Shown: positions 15,598 through 24,285 of the stretch, piece after piece
How positions within the stretch are numbered: position 1 is the first letter of the stretch
How the letters are laid out: every line of letters starts with the position of its first letter
The notes under the pieces: model-generated
What the model was told of the DNA's origin: nothing
What the model saw: the letters and a program-made list of their open reading frames with translations, nothing else
The model's database searches: none
Translations under genes and position numbers: made by a program
Assembly (NCBI RefSeq): GCF_003952665.1
Contig: NZ_CP017946.1
Span: forward strand, 5,041,001 to 5,105,000
Length of the DNA stretch: 64,000 nt
Direction: 5' to 3'
From: Bosea sp. Tri-49
GTDB taxonomy: Bacteria; Pseudomonadota; Alphaproteobacteria; Rhizobiales; Beijerinckiaceae

Positions 15598-17388
15598 ATG
15601 GCCCAGGATCGTGCAGAGCGGATCAGCGCCTTGCGTCGCAAGGGGTGCGCGCAGGTGCTCGTCATCGGCGGTGGCATCAATGGCATCAGCACCTTCCGCG
15701 AGCTTGCGCTGAACGGCGTCGATGTCGTGCTGGTCGAGCGCGGCGACTTCATGAGCGGTGCGAGCTCCGCGCCCTCGCGCATGATCCATGGCGGCCTGCG
15801 CTATATGGAGAACGGCGAGTTCGCGCTGGTCAAGGAATCGCTGCGCGAGCGCAACCTGCTGCTTGCCAATGCACCGCATCTCGTCAGCCCGCTGCCGACG
15901 CTGATCCCGGTGGTCGACCGCTTTTCCGGCGTGGCCGGTGCAGTGCGCCGCTTCCTCGGCGGAGAGGGGACGACCGGCGCGCGCGGCGCTCTCATCATCA
16001 AGCTCGGGCTCTGGCTCTACGATCTCTATGCCGGCTGTGGCAGCTTCGTGCCGCGCCACAGTTTCTTCGGCGGCCGGGAGACGCGGCGGCGCTGGCCGGC
16101 GCTGCGTTCCGACATCGTCGGCAGCGCGCTCTATTACGATGCCAGGATCAGCCATCCCGAGCGGCTCGGTATCGAGCTCATCCTCGACAGCGAGCAAGCT
16201 ACACCCGAGGCGCTGGCGCTCAACCATCTCGGCCTCGTCGGGCTGGAGCCGGGCGGCGCCGTGCTCGAGGATAGCCTGACCGGCGAGCGCTTCACGCTCG
16301 ACGCCGACATCGTCGTCAACGCCACCGGCGCCTGGATCGACCTGACCAATGCAGGGCTCGCCGGGAAGGCGCCGCGCCTGATCGGCGGCACCAAGGGCTC
16401 GCATCTCGTCATCGCCAACCGGCGGCTCTTTGATGCGATCGGCGAGACGATGATCTATTTCGCCAATCGCGAGGGTCGTGTCTGCATCCTGTTCCGGCAT
16501 CTCGGCCAGGTGCTGGCGGGCTCGACCGATATCAGCGTCGAGACACCGGACGGGGTGCGCTGCGAGCCTGACGAGGTCGCCTATATCCTGGCCTCGATCG
16601 CCGAGGTCTTCCCGGAGATTCCGATCCCCGAGGACGAGGTGATCTATCGCTTCTCTGGCGTGCGGCCATTGCCGCGCAGCGATAGCAGCCTCAATGCCAG
16701 CATCTCACGCGACCATAGCTGCGAATGGCTCGATCCGGGCGCCGGTGCAGACCGGCCAGTGCTCAACCTGGTCGGCGGCAAATGGACGACTTTTCGCGCC
16801 TTCGGCGCCGCTGCCGCGGACATGGTTCTAGCCAAGCTAGGGCTTTCACGGGAGGCGACGACCGATCACAGCGCGATCGGTGGCGGCCGCGATTATCCCA
16901 CGAGCGAGGGCCGGCAGGCCTGGATTGCGCGCGTCGCCGGCGCGGCCGGATTGGCTTGCGAGGAGGTCGAGCACCTGTTGGTGCGATACGGCACTCGGAT
17001 CGACGAACTCGGCTACAGGCTGGCCGGACGCGGCGACGAAGCCCTGATCTCGCTGCCGGCCCATGGCTGTGGCGAGATCGCCTGGATCATCGACAATGAG
17101 CAGCCGGAGACGTTGGCCGATCTGGTCCTGCGCCGCCTGACCATCGCCTTCACTGGCGAGCTCTCGCACGCCGCGGTGATCGAGCTGTCTGGGATCATGG
17201 CGGCGGCCCGCGGCTGGGACGAGCGCCGGCGCACAGCCGAATGCGCCGCCCTCTTCGCCGAACTCAACACCAATCACGGCGTCGGCGAAGCGATGCTTCG
17301 CCGGCGCAATACCGACCAAGGGAACAGCGATGTACGATTCGAAGAAAGTCCGCATGAACCGGCTGTTCCACAACGGCAGGTGTCTTGA
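15598..17388 (+). CDS. FAD-dependent glycerol-3-phosphate dehydrogenase homologue (GlpD/EryB-like)
   Basis: Membrane-associated flavoprotein of the GlpD family, 596 residues. The FAD dinucleotide fold is at the N-terminus (VIGGGINGISTFRELALNGV, about residues 21-40). The family element SGASSAPSRMIHGGLRY (about 52-68) follows, then VVNATGAWIDLTN, RFSGVRPLP and VGGKWTTFRAFG, with a C-terminal GlpD domain. In erythritol loci the homologue EryB oxidises a polyol phosphate rather than glycerol-3-phosphate. Here it lies beside a FGGY kinase and a SorC regulator, so oxidation of the kinase product to a ketose phosphate is likely, passing electrons to quinone. The last 59 bases overlap the aldolase gene, an unusually large overlap. 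Confidence 0.9.
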   Translation: MAQDRAERISALRRKGCAQVLVIGGGINGISTFRELALNGVDVVLVERGDFMSGASSAPSRMIHGGLRYMENGEFALVKESLRERNLLLANAPHLVSPLPTLIPVVDRFSGVAGAVRRFLGGEGTTGARGALIIKLGLWLYDLYAGCGSFVPRHSFFGGRETRRRWPALRSDIVGSALYYDARISHPERLGIELILDSEQATPEALALNHLGLVGLEPGGAVLEDSLTGERFTLDADIVVNATGAWIDLTNAGLAGKAPRLIGGTKGSHLVIANRRLFDAIGETMIYFANREGRVCILFRHLGQVLAGSTDISVETPDGVRCEPDEVAYILASIAEVFPEIPIPEDEVIYRFSGVRPLPRSDSSLNASISRDHSCEWLDPGAGADRPVLNLVGGKWTTFRAFGAAAADMVLAKLGLSREATTDHSAIGGGRDYPTSEGRQAWIARVAGAAGLACEEVEHLLVRYGTRIDELGYRLAGRGDEALISLPAHGCGEIAWIIDNEQPETLADLVLRRLTIAFTGELSHAAVIELSGIMAAARGWDERRRTAECAALFAELNTNHGVGEAMLRRRNTDQGNSDVRFEESPHEPAVPQRQVS

Positions 17389-18175
17389 CGTCGCGATCGA
17401 CCACGGCGTCTGCAACGAGCCTTCCTTCCTCGATGGGCTCGAGGATATGGGCCGGATCGTCGACGTGCTGGTGGAGGCAGGGCCGGACGCGATCCAGATG
17501 AATTACGGCCAGGCCGACCTGCTGCAGGGGCGGCCCGGCAAGGACAAGCCGGCGCTGGTGATGCGCATCGACATGGGCAATCCCTATAACGCACTGCGCC
17601 ATCGCGAGATGTGGGCGGTGCTGCAGAACGCACATGATCCGGTCGTGCCGGCGCTGAAGCTCGATGCGGCCTGCGTCGTGGTCAACCTGTTCATGCTGCC
17701 GGACGAGCCCGCGCTGTTCCGGCAATGCGTCGAGAACATCGCGCGCGTCCGCCAGGATTGCGATCGCTACGGCATGCCTTTGATGATCGAGCCGCTGGTG
17801 ATGCAGCCGAACAGTGCGCGCGGCGGCTATCTCGTCGACGGCGATGCCCAGAAGATCGTCACGCTGGTCCGCCTTGCCCGCGAGATGGGCGCCGACATCA
17901 TCAAGGCCGACCCGACCAGCGACCCCAACGAGTTCGGCCGCGTCGTCGAGGCCGCGCGCTGCCCCGTGCTGGTGCGCGGCGGCGGCAAGGCCGATCTGCG
18001 GCAGGTCTTCGCCAACTCCTACGCACTGATGCAGCAGGGCGCGCATGGCATGGTCTATGGCCGCAACATCTATCAGCACGCCTCGCCCAGCCGGGTGGTC
18101 CGGGCTCTGATGGCGATGATCCATGACGGTGCCGACGACGAGGCCGCGTGGCAGGTCTACGAGAGCGGCGAATGA
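17330..18175 (+). CDS. Class I aldolase of DhnA/LsrF type
   Basis: TIM-barrel aldolase in the DeoC/FbaB family. The Schiff-base lysine is Lys192 in GADIIKADPTSDPN, and VRGGG near residue 225 is the phosphate-binding loop of this family. CLDVAIDHGVCNEP near residue 18 is the first barrel strand. Relatives are archaeal-type fructose-bisphosphate aldolase (DhnA) and LsrF of the AI-2 pathway. Length 281 fits. The gene starts 59 bases inside the GlpD-like gene and its stop overlaps the kinase start (ATGA). In context it probably cleaves the keto-phosphate made by the GlpD-like enzyme into a triose-phosphate-level product and an aldehyde. This is inferred, not shown. Confidence 0.87.
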   Translation: MYDSKKVRMNRLFHNGRCLDVAIDHGVCNEPSFLDGLEDMGRIVDVLVEAGPDAIQMNYGQADLLQGRPGKDKPALVMRIDMGNPYNALRHREMWAVLQNAHDPVVPALKLDAACVVVNLFMLPDEPALFRQCVENIARVRQDCDRYGMPLMIEPLVMQPNSARGGYLVDGDAQKIVTLVRLAREMGADIIKADPTSDPNEFGRVVEAARCPVLVRGGGKADLRQVFANSYALMQQGAHGMVYGRNIYQHASPSRVVRALMAMIHDGADDEAAWQVYESGE

Positions 18176-19671
18176 GCCGGCTGCTTCTTGGCCTCGATGC
18201 GGGCAACACCGTCGTCAAGGCGGTGCTGTTCGATCGAGGTGGCAGGGTCGTCGGCAAGGCGGCGCGCGACGGCCATTCGAGCAAGCCGGAGCCCGGCCAT
18301 GTCGAGCGCGATATCGGCGAGCTCTGGGACAATGCCGGCGAGGTGATCGCCGCCTGCCTGCGCGATGCCGGCGCGAAGGGCGACGATGTCGCCGCTGTCG
18401 GCACTGCCGGCCATGGCAACGGGCTTTATCTGCTCGACAAGCAGGCGCAACCTCTCCTCGGCATCCAGTCGCTTGACACGCGCGCTGCCGGGCTTGCGGC
18501 CGAGTGGCGGGCGGATGGCACGGGTGACGCGCTCTATCCGCTCTGTCTGCAGAAGCCGTGGCCGTCGCAGACGGCGACGCTGCTCGCCTGGGTCAAGCGC
18601 GACCGGCCGGAGATTTATGCGCGGGCCGGCACCGCCTTCCTGTGCAAGGATGCGCTGACCTTCATGCTCACCGGCAAGCTGGTGAGCGACTATTCCGACA
18701 TGAGCGGCTGCGGGCTGATGCGCCTGCCCCAGCGCGACTACGACGCCGAGTTGCTCGCGGCCTATGGCCTCGCCGAGGCGCGGGCCCTGCTGCCGGCGCT
18801 GGTGCAATCCGATGCGATTGCCGGAACCGTCACGGAAGCGGCGGCGCGTCGGACTGGACTCGCCGTCGGTACGCCGGTCGCCGCCGGCTTCTTCGACATC
18901 ATCGCCAGCGCTGTCGGCGCCGGGGCGGCCGAGCCGGGACAGGCCGCCATCGTCGTCGGGACCTGGGGCATCAATCAGATCATCCTCGACAAGCCGCTGG
19001 TCGACGAGCACATCTTCCATGCCTGCACCTGGCGACCGGACCGCTATGTTGCGGTCGAGTCCAGCGCGACCTCCGCGGTCAATCTCGAATGGTTCGTGCA
19101 CGAGATCCTCGGGGATCACGGCCCCGAAGCCTTTGCGCGCTGCAATGAGCTCGTCGCCTCGGTGCAGCCGAGCGCCGACAGTCCGCTGTTTCACCCCTTC
19201 CTTTATGGCTCGAGCGCTGAGCCCAAGGCGCGGGCCGCCTTTCTCGGTGTCGCCGGCTGGCATGGTCGGGCCGAATTGCTGCATGCGCTCTATGAAGGCG
19301 TCGTCTTCGAACACCGCCGCCATATCGATCGCCTCCGGGCCAACGGGGTCAGTTTCGACCGGGCGGTCCTGTCCGGTGGCGGGTCGCGCAGTGCGGCCTG
19401 GTGCCAGATGTTCGCCGATGGCATCGGCGTGCCGGTCACGGTCGCCGAATGCGAGGAGACCGGCGCGCTCGGCGCCGCCATCGCCGCCGGCGTGGCCGCC
19501 GATCTGTTCGAGGATATCGAGGCCGGCGTCGCGCAGATGGTTCGCAGCAAGCGCAGCTTCGTGCCGATCTGCCAAGACCGAAGGTTGAGCGATGCGCGCT
19601 ACCGGCTCTTCGCCGATCTTGCTACGACTCTGGCAGCACAGTGGCAGCGCTATCGATCGGAGGTCGCGTGA
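18172..19671 (+). CDS. FGGY-family carbohydrate kinase (EryA/LsrK/xylulokinase-like)
   Basis: ATP-dependent sugar or polyol kinase. The N-terminal phosphate loop is LLLGLDAGNTVVKAVLFDRGG and the C-terminal ATP-binding element is VLSGGGSRSAAWCQMFADG (about residues 400-420), followed by EETGALGAAIAAG. At 499 residues it has the usual two-domain actin-like fold size. Start set at the ATG overlapping the aldolase stop. FGGY members phosphorylate glycerol, xylulose, ribulose, erythritol or AI-2; the substrate cannot be read directly. It is likely to make the inducer for the SorC-type regulator. Coupled downstream to the GMC oxidoreductase by a GTGA overlap. Confidence 0.93.
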   Translation: MSRLLLGLDAGNTVVKAVLFDRGGRVVGKAARDGHSSKPEPGHVERDIGELWDNAGEVIAACLRDAGAKGDDVAAVGTAGHGNGLYLLDKQAQPLLGIQSLDTRAAGLAAEWRADGTGDALYPLCLQKPWPSQTATLLAWVKRDRPEIYARAGTAFLCKDALTFMLTGKLVSDYSDMSGCGLMRLPQRDYDAELLAAYGLAEARALLPALVQSDAIAGTVTEAAARRTGLAVGTPVAAGFFDIIASAVGAGAAEPGQAAIVVGTWGINQIILDKPLVDEHIFHACTWRPDRYVAVESSATSAVNLEWFVHEILGDHGPEAFARCNELVASVQPSADSPLFHPFLYGSSAEPKARAAFLGVAGWHGRAELLHALYEGVVFEHRRHIDRLRANGVSFDRAVLSGGGSRSAAWCQMFADGIGVPVTVAECEETGALGAAIAAGVAADLFEDIEAGVAQMVRSKRSFVPICQDRRLSDARYRLFADLATTLAAQWQRYRSEVA

Positions 19672-21305
19672 GCGTCCGTCGCCATCTCGGATCCTGGGAT
19701 TATGTCATCGTCGGCGCGGGCTCGGCGGGATGCGTGCTGGCCAATCGCCTCAGCGCCGATCCCACCAAGCGCGTGCTGCTGCTCGAGGCCGGCGGCTCCG
19801 ACAACTATCACTGGATCCACATCCCGGTCGGCTACCTCTATTGCATGGGCAATCCCCGGACCGACTGGGGCTACAAGACGGCGGAGGAAAAGGGCCTCAA
19901 CGGCCGCTCGCTCGCTTATCCGCGCGGCAAGGTGCTTGGCGGCTGCTCCTCGATCAACGGCATGATCTATATGCGCGGTCAGGCGGCCGACTATGATGGT
20001 TGGCGCCAGCTCGGCAATCCTGGCTGGGGCTGGGACGAGGTCCTGCCATTGTTCCGCAAATCCGAGCGGCACCATAGCCTCAATGAGCCGTTCCATGGCA
20101 GGGACGGCGAGCTGCATGTCGAGCGCCAGCGGCTGTCCTGGCCGATCCTCGATGCCGTGCGCGAGGCGGCCGAGGAGATCGGCGTGCCAAAGATCGACGA
20201 CTTCAACGGCGGCGACAATTTCGGATCGTCCTATTTCGAGGTCAACCAGAAGGCCGGTTTCCGCTTCAATGCGGTGCGCGCCTTCCTGAGCCCGGTGCGC
20301 AATCGCCGCAATCTGACCGTGCTGACCAAGGCGCAGGCCGAGCGCATCCTCTTCACCAGCAAGCGCGCGAGCGGGCTCGAATTGCGCCTCAATGGCGAGC
20401 CAGTACAGGTCGATGCCGCCGGCGAATTGATCCTGTCGGCGGGCGCGATCGGCACACCGCAATTGCTCCAGCTGTCAGGTGTCGGTCCCGGTGCGCTCCT
20501 GTCACAGCACGGCATCACCGTCCGGCACGAGTTGGCCGGTGTCGGCGAGAACCTGCAGGACCATCTCCAGATCCGAACGGTCTTCAAGATCACGGGCGCG
20601 TCGACGCTGAACGAGCGGCAAGCAACGCTGCGCGGCAAGATGGGCATCGCACTCGAATATGCGCTGCGCCGTTCCGGGCCGATGGCGATGGCACCGAGCC
20701 AGCTCGGCATCTTCATGCGCTCCGACGAGCGCTTCGCCACGCCGAATATCGAGTTCCACGTCCAACCGCTCTCGCTGGAGCGTTTCGGCCAGCCGCTCGA
20801 CGCCTTTCCGGCGATCACGGTCTCGGTCTGCAATCTCCGGCCGGATTCGCGCGGCCATGTCCGCATCGCCTCGAACGATCCGGCGGAGCATCCCAGCATC
20901 GCGCCCAATTATCTTTCGACCGAAAGCGACCGCGAGGTTGCGGCAGCCTCTATCGTGGCGGCACGCCGGCTGATGCAGACGCAGCGGATGCAGGCGTTTC
21001 GGCCGGAGGAACTCAAGCCCGGCGCCGGCATCCAGGATCCTGCGGCGCTGGCGCAAGCGGCGGGCGACATCGCGACGACGATCTTCCACCCGGTCGGCAC
21101 GGCCAAGATGGGTAATGACCCGATGGCGGTGGTCGATCCCGAGTTGCGCGTGCATGGACTCGCGGGCTTGCGCGTCGTCGACTGCTCGATCATGCCGACG
21201 ATCGTCTCGGGCAACACCCATGCTCCGGCGGTGATGATCGCCGAGAAGGCGGCTCAGCTGATCTTGGCTGCGGCGACGCCCGGCCTGGCTGCGCGCTCCG
21301 CCTAG
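19668..21305 (+). CDS. GMC-family FAD-dependent oxidoreductase (choline dehydrogenase-like)
   Basis: Flavin alcohol dehydrogenase of the glucose-methanol-choline family, 545 residues. GTG 19668 is chosen because it overlaps the kinase stop (GTGA) and is followed at once by the FAD fold VIVGAGSAGCVLANRLS; the frame is open further upstream but there it would lie inside the kinase gene. GGCSSINGMIYMRG and GAIGTPQLLQLSGVG are the two GMC signature regions. The C-terminal active-site histidine is in HPVGTAKMG. The usual second residue Asn in SGNTNAP is His here (SGNTHAP), as in glucose-oxidase-like members. It is the last gene of the polyol cassette and ends tail-to-tail with the LysR gene, their stops overlapping by 4 bases. 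Likely oxidises a primary or secondary alcohol of the imported compound. Confidence 0.9.
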   Translation: MSVRRHLGSWDYVIVGAGSAGCVLANRLSADPTKRVLLLEAGGSDNYHWIHIPVGYLYCMGNPRTDWGYKTAEEKGLNGRSLAYPRGKVLGGCSSINGMIYMRGQAADYDGWRQLGNPGWGWDEVLPLFRKSERHHSLNEPFHGRDGELHVERQRLSWPILDAVREAAEEIGVPKIDDFNGGDNFGSSYFEVNQKAGFRFNAVRAFLSPVRNRRNLTVLTKAQAERILFTSKRASGLELRLNGEPVQVDAAGELILSAGAIGTPQLLQLSGVGPGALLSQHGITVRHELAGVGENLQDHLQIRTVFKITGASTLNERQATLRGKMGIALEYALRRSGPMAMAPSQLGIFMRSDERFATPNIEFHVQPLSLERFGQPLDAFPAITVSVCNLRPDSRGHVRIASNDPAEHPSIAPNYLSTESDREVAAASIVAARRLMQTQRMQAFRPEELKPGAGIQDPAALAQAAGDIATTIFHPVGTAKMGNDPMAVVDPELRVHGLAGLRVVDCSIMPTIVSGNTHAPAVMIAEKAAQLILAAATPGLAARSA

Positions 21306-22210
21306 CCTGAATAAGGGCTGCTAGTGCGGATCAGGCGGGCGTTCTGATCGCGGAACGCATCGACGAACTCGCGCGCGATGCGCGACATCGGGCGAGGCCC
21401 CGGCTGGAACATCGCGTAGCGATAGTCGAGTTTCGGCAAGAAGGGCTTCGCGATCAGGCCGAGCCTGCGGAAATGCAGGCTCGTGATCACGTCGACGATC
21501 GTCACGCCGACATTCTCCATGACGAGCGCACAGGCGGTGCCGAAGAACTCGACATGCACGGCCATGCGCAGCCTGGCGGACTGCTCGGCGAAGGCGCGCT
21601 CGATCGCTTCGTGCAGGAAGTGATCGGCGTAAAGTGAAATGAACGGCACATCGTCGAGAAGTTGCGGTGTGATGACGGGCTCGCCGGCCAAAGCGTGATC
21701 TGCCGGAAGCATGCAGACGCAAGGCACCTCGATCGTGTCGATGAGGGCAGCCGGCCGTTCGATCGGCAGCTCGGCGAAGCCGATGTCGAAAGCCTCGATA
21801 CGCCCGAGGTCGCGTACCGTCGGTGAGGAGCGCGTGATGAAGCGCACCGTGCCCTCGGGCCAGCGCCGGAGCAATTGGGCGATGATCGGCGGTAGCGCGT
21901 AGGTGGCGAGGCCAGGCTGGCTCGCAAGCGACAAGGTTCCAGAACGCAGGCTCTTCAGATCGCGTGCAACCTGACGCGTGCGCTCGAGCACCCCGAGCGT
22001 GCGACGCGCCTCCTCGTAAAACAGCAACGCCTCGGGCGTGACCTGCAGCTTGCCCTTCTTGCGCTCGAACAGGGCAACCCCGAGCTCGTCCTCCAGCCGG
22101 GTGATCAGATTGCTGATCGCCGGTTGGGACTTGGCCAGCAGCGTCGCTGCCGCACTCATCGAGCCGCTCTCGATCACGGCGCGGAAAGCTTCCAGATGTC
22201 GCGTATCCAC
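21302..22210 (-). CDS. LysR-family transcriptional regulator
   Basis: 302-residue regulator with an N-terminal winged helix-turn-helix (residues 1-62: FRAVIESGSMSAAATLLAKSQPAISNLITRLE) and a C-terminal two-lobed effector domain. LysR proteins usually activate the divergently transcribed operon, here the PotABCD-like importer and ureohydrolase. The 123-base gap to the ATPase gene contains an inverted repeat (22225-22251) suited to LysR binding. Its 3' end overlaps the GMC gene stop. Effector unknown; a guanidino compound or polyamine-like solute would fit the target genes. Confidence 0.92.
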   Translation of the reverse strand: MDTRHLEAFRAVIESGSMSAAATLLAKSQPAISNLITRLEDELGVALFERKKGKLQVTPEALLFYEEARRTLGVLERTRQVARDLKSLRSGTLSLASQPGLATYALPPIIAQLLRRWPEGTVRFITRSSPTVRDLGRIEAFDIGFAELPIERPAALIDTIEVPCVCMLPADHALAGEPVITPQLLDDVPFISLYADHFLHEAIERAFAEQSARLRMAVHVEFFGTACALVMENVGVTIVDVITSLHFRRLGLIAKPFLPKLDYRYAMFQPGPRPMSRIAREFVDAFRDQNARLIRTSSPYSG

Positions 22211-22224
22211 GGGGCACCGCTCGT

Positions 22225-22251
22225 AAAGTTATAACCTAGATCGATACCTTT
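22225..22251. promoter_or_regulatory. Putative LysR binding site in divergent promoter
   Basis: AAAGTTAT (22225-22232) and ATACCTTT (22244-22251) form an imperfect dyad (one mismatch in eight) 11 bases apart, in AT-rich DNA directly upstream of the LysR start. Position and symmetry suit an autoregulatory LysR site that also controls the divergent transport operon. Confidence 0.4.
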
Positions 22252-22333
22252 TACCGCAATTCGTTTTTGACGTGCTGCTCAAATACGCGACGATGGCGGA
22301 AAGCTCGCAAGAGCCGGGGAATGGAACCGCATC

Positions 22334-23428
22334 GTGAAAGACACTCTCGTCCTCGACGGGATCGAGAAGCGCTACGGCGATTTCGTCGCGCTGCATCGCA
22401 CCGAGTTGAGCATCCGGGCCGGGGAATTCATCACGCTGCTCGGCCCGTCAGGCTCCGGCAAGACGACGATCCTGATGAGCATCGCCGGCTTCGTCAGCCC
22501 GAGCGCCGGGCGGATACTTCTCGATGGCCGCGATGTGACGGCGCTGCCTCCGGAGCGGCGGAATTTCGGCGTCGTCTTCCAGGGCTATGCGCTGTTCCCG
22601 CATCTGACCGTGTTCGACAATGTCGCCTTTCCGCTGCGGGCCCGCGGCATCACCGGAGACGCCGCGCGGCCGAAGATCATGGCCGCACTCGCGATCGCGA
22701 AGCTGGACGCGTTCGCGCATCGCTATCCCCGCCAGCTCTCGGGCGGGCAGCAGCAGCGCGTCGCATTGGCCCGCTCGCTCGTCTTCTCACCCGAGCTTCT
22801 CCTGCTCGACGAGCCGCTGAGTGCGCTCGACCGGGCGCTGCGCAAGGAGTTCCAGGCCGAATTCAAGTCGATCCATCGCGAGGTCGGGACGACCTTCATC
22901 TATGTGACGCATGATCAGGAAGAAGCCCTGACCATGTCGGACCGCATCGTGATCCTCGACAAGGGGCGCATCCTCCAGATCGCGCCGCCGGCCGAGCTCT
23001 ACGAGCGGCCTGCGACTGAATTCGTCGCGGGATTCCTCGGCAAGAGCAATTTCCTGCGCGGCAAGGTCGCCTCGGTCGCTGACGGCCGCGCCGAGCTGCA
23101 AATGCCGGGATTTGCCTCGCTCGCGCTCGACAACGGCACCGGCGCGCGCCCGGGCGAGCAGGCGATCGCCGCCCTCAGGCCCGAAAAAATCCGGCTGGCG
23201 ACGTCGACCGGCAGTGTCGATGCGGCCCCCTTCCAGGTGCGCGGCCGGGTCAGCGGCGTCACCTATCTCGGCGCTTCCATCGAGGTCGAGCTTCGGCTGG
23301 CGAATGACGAAGCGCTGCTAGCGACGCTTCCGGCCAGCCAGGGGAGTTTCGAGGAGGGCGCGGAGCTCGTCGCCTCCTGGGATCGCGACGCGGCGATCCT
23401 GGTGCGTGGCAACGAGGCCGCGGCATGA
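22334..23428 (+). CDS. ABC transporter ATP-binding protein, PotA type
   Basis: ATPase of a spermidine/putrescine-class importer. Walker A is GPSGSGKTTILMS (about residue 38), signature LSGGQQQRVALARSL, Walker B LLLLDEPLSALD, H-loop YVTHDQEEALTMSD. A C-terminal TOBE_2 domain follows from about residue 275 (ALRPEKIRLA). Length 364 is typical. The stop overlaps the first permease gene by 4 bases, so all transport genes are coupled. The likely solute is a cationic or guanidino compound, given the ureohydrolase at the operon end. Confidence 0.94.
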   Translation: MKDTLVLDGIEKRYGDFVALHRTELSIRAGEFITLLGPSGSGKTTILMSIAGFVSPSAGRILLDGRDVTALPPERRNFGVVFQGYALFPHLTVFDNVAFPLRARGITGDAARPKIMAALAIAKLDAFAHRYPRQLSGGQQQRVALARSLVFSPELLLLDEPLSALDRALRKEFQAEFKSIHREVGTTFIYVTHDQEEALTMSDRIVILDKGRILQIAPPAELYERPATEFVAGFLGKSNFLRGKVASVADGRAELQMPGFASLALDNGTGARPGEQAIAALRPEKIRLATSTGSVDAAPFQVRGRVSGVTYLGASIEVELRLANDEALLATLPASQGSFEEGAELVASWDRDAAILVRGNEAAA

Positions 23429-24285
23429 GCGCCGTCGCAGCGAGCCAGAGCTCCGCGGCACGGTCGGAGCAGCTCTACTGGTGGATGCTGCTCGCGCCCT
23501 GCGCCTTCCTGGCGCTGTTCTATCTCGTGCCGGTCCTCAATGTCCTGGTGCTCAGTTTCACCGTGCCTCGCCCCGGAGTCGCAAACTACGCAGAGCTCGC
23601 CAATAACGCGGCCGTGCAACGCGTGCTCTGGACGACGCTGCGGATCGGGGCGATCACGACGGTGCTGGCGCTCGCGATCGGCTATGTCGTCGCTTATGCG
23701 CTGGTGCATTGCGGGCCGCGCGAGCGCCAGATCCTGCTCGGGATCGTCGTGGCGAGCTTCTGGATCAGCGCGCTCATCCGCGCCTTCGCCTGGATCGCGC
23801 TGCTGCAGTCGCGCGGGCTCGTCAACTCGGCCCTGATGGCGAGCGGGTTGATAGAAAGCCCATTGAGCTTGGTGCGCAACGAGATCGGTGTGGTGATCGG
23901 CATGGTCCACTACATGCTGCCCTATGCGATCCTGCCGCTCTACACGAACCTGCGCGGCATCGACGACCGGCTGGTGCCGGCAGCGCGGGCTCTGGGCGCG
24001 ACGCCGGCCCAGGCGTTCCGCTGGGTGTTCCTGCCGCTGAGCCTGCCCGGACTGATCGGCGCGGGCGTGATCGTGATGATCTTCTCGCTCGGCTTCTACA
24101 TCACGCCCGCCATTCTTGGTGGTGGCCGCACCATCATGGTTGCGGAGTTCATCAGTGTGCAGATCTCCGAGACCCTGCGCTGGGGGCTGGCGGCGATGCT
24201 GGCGAGCGTACTCCTCGCCTCTGTGCTGCTGCTGGTGACGTGGCTCAGCCGCTTCATGGATGTCGAGCAGGCGCTGAGGAAGTGA
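23425..24285 (+). CDS. ABC transporter permease, PotB type
   Basis: 286-residue inner-membrane permease with six predicted segments. The first helix is at about residues 25-46 (FLALFYLVPVLNVLVLSF). The ATPase-docking EAA-type loop is PAARALGATPAQAFRWVFLP (about residues 185-204), and a terminal pair of helices follows. It overlaps the ATPase gene upstream and shares a base with the next permease start (TGATG). Confidence 0.93.
   Translation: MSAVAASQSSAARSEQLYWWMLLAPCAFLALFYLVPVLNVLVLSFTVPRPGVANYAELANNAAVQRVLWTTLRIGAITTVLALAIGYVVAYALVHCGPRERQILLGIVVASFWISALIRAFAWIALLQSRGLVNSALMASGLIESPLSLVRNEIGVVIGMVHYMLPYAILPLYTNLRGIDDRLVPAARALGATPAQAFRWVFLPLSLPGLIGAGVIVMIFSLGFYITPAILGGGRTIMVAEFISVQISETLRWGLAAMLASVLLASVLLLVTWLSRFMDVEQALRK

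Noticed and set aside
9902..21305. Calling the cassette a true lsr (AI-2) locus
   Set aside because: Only one permease gene, no LsrG, and GlpD-like, GMC and aldo/keto reductase genes that lsr loci lack; the kinase substrate is unknown.
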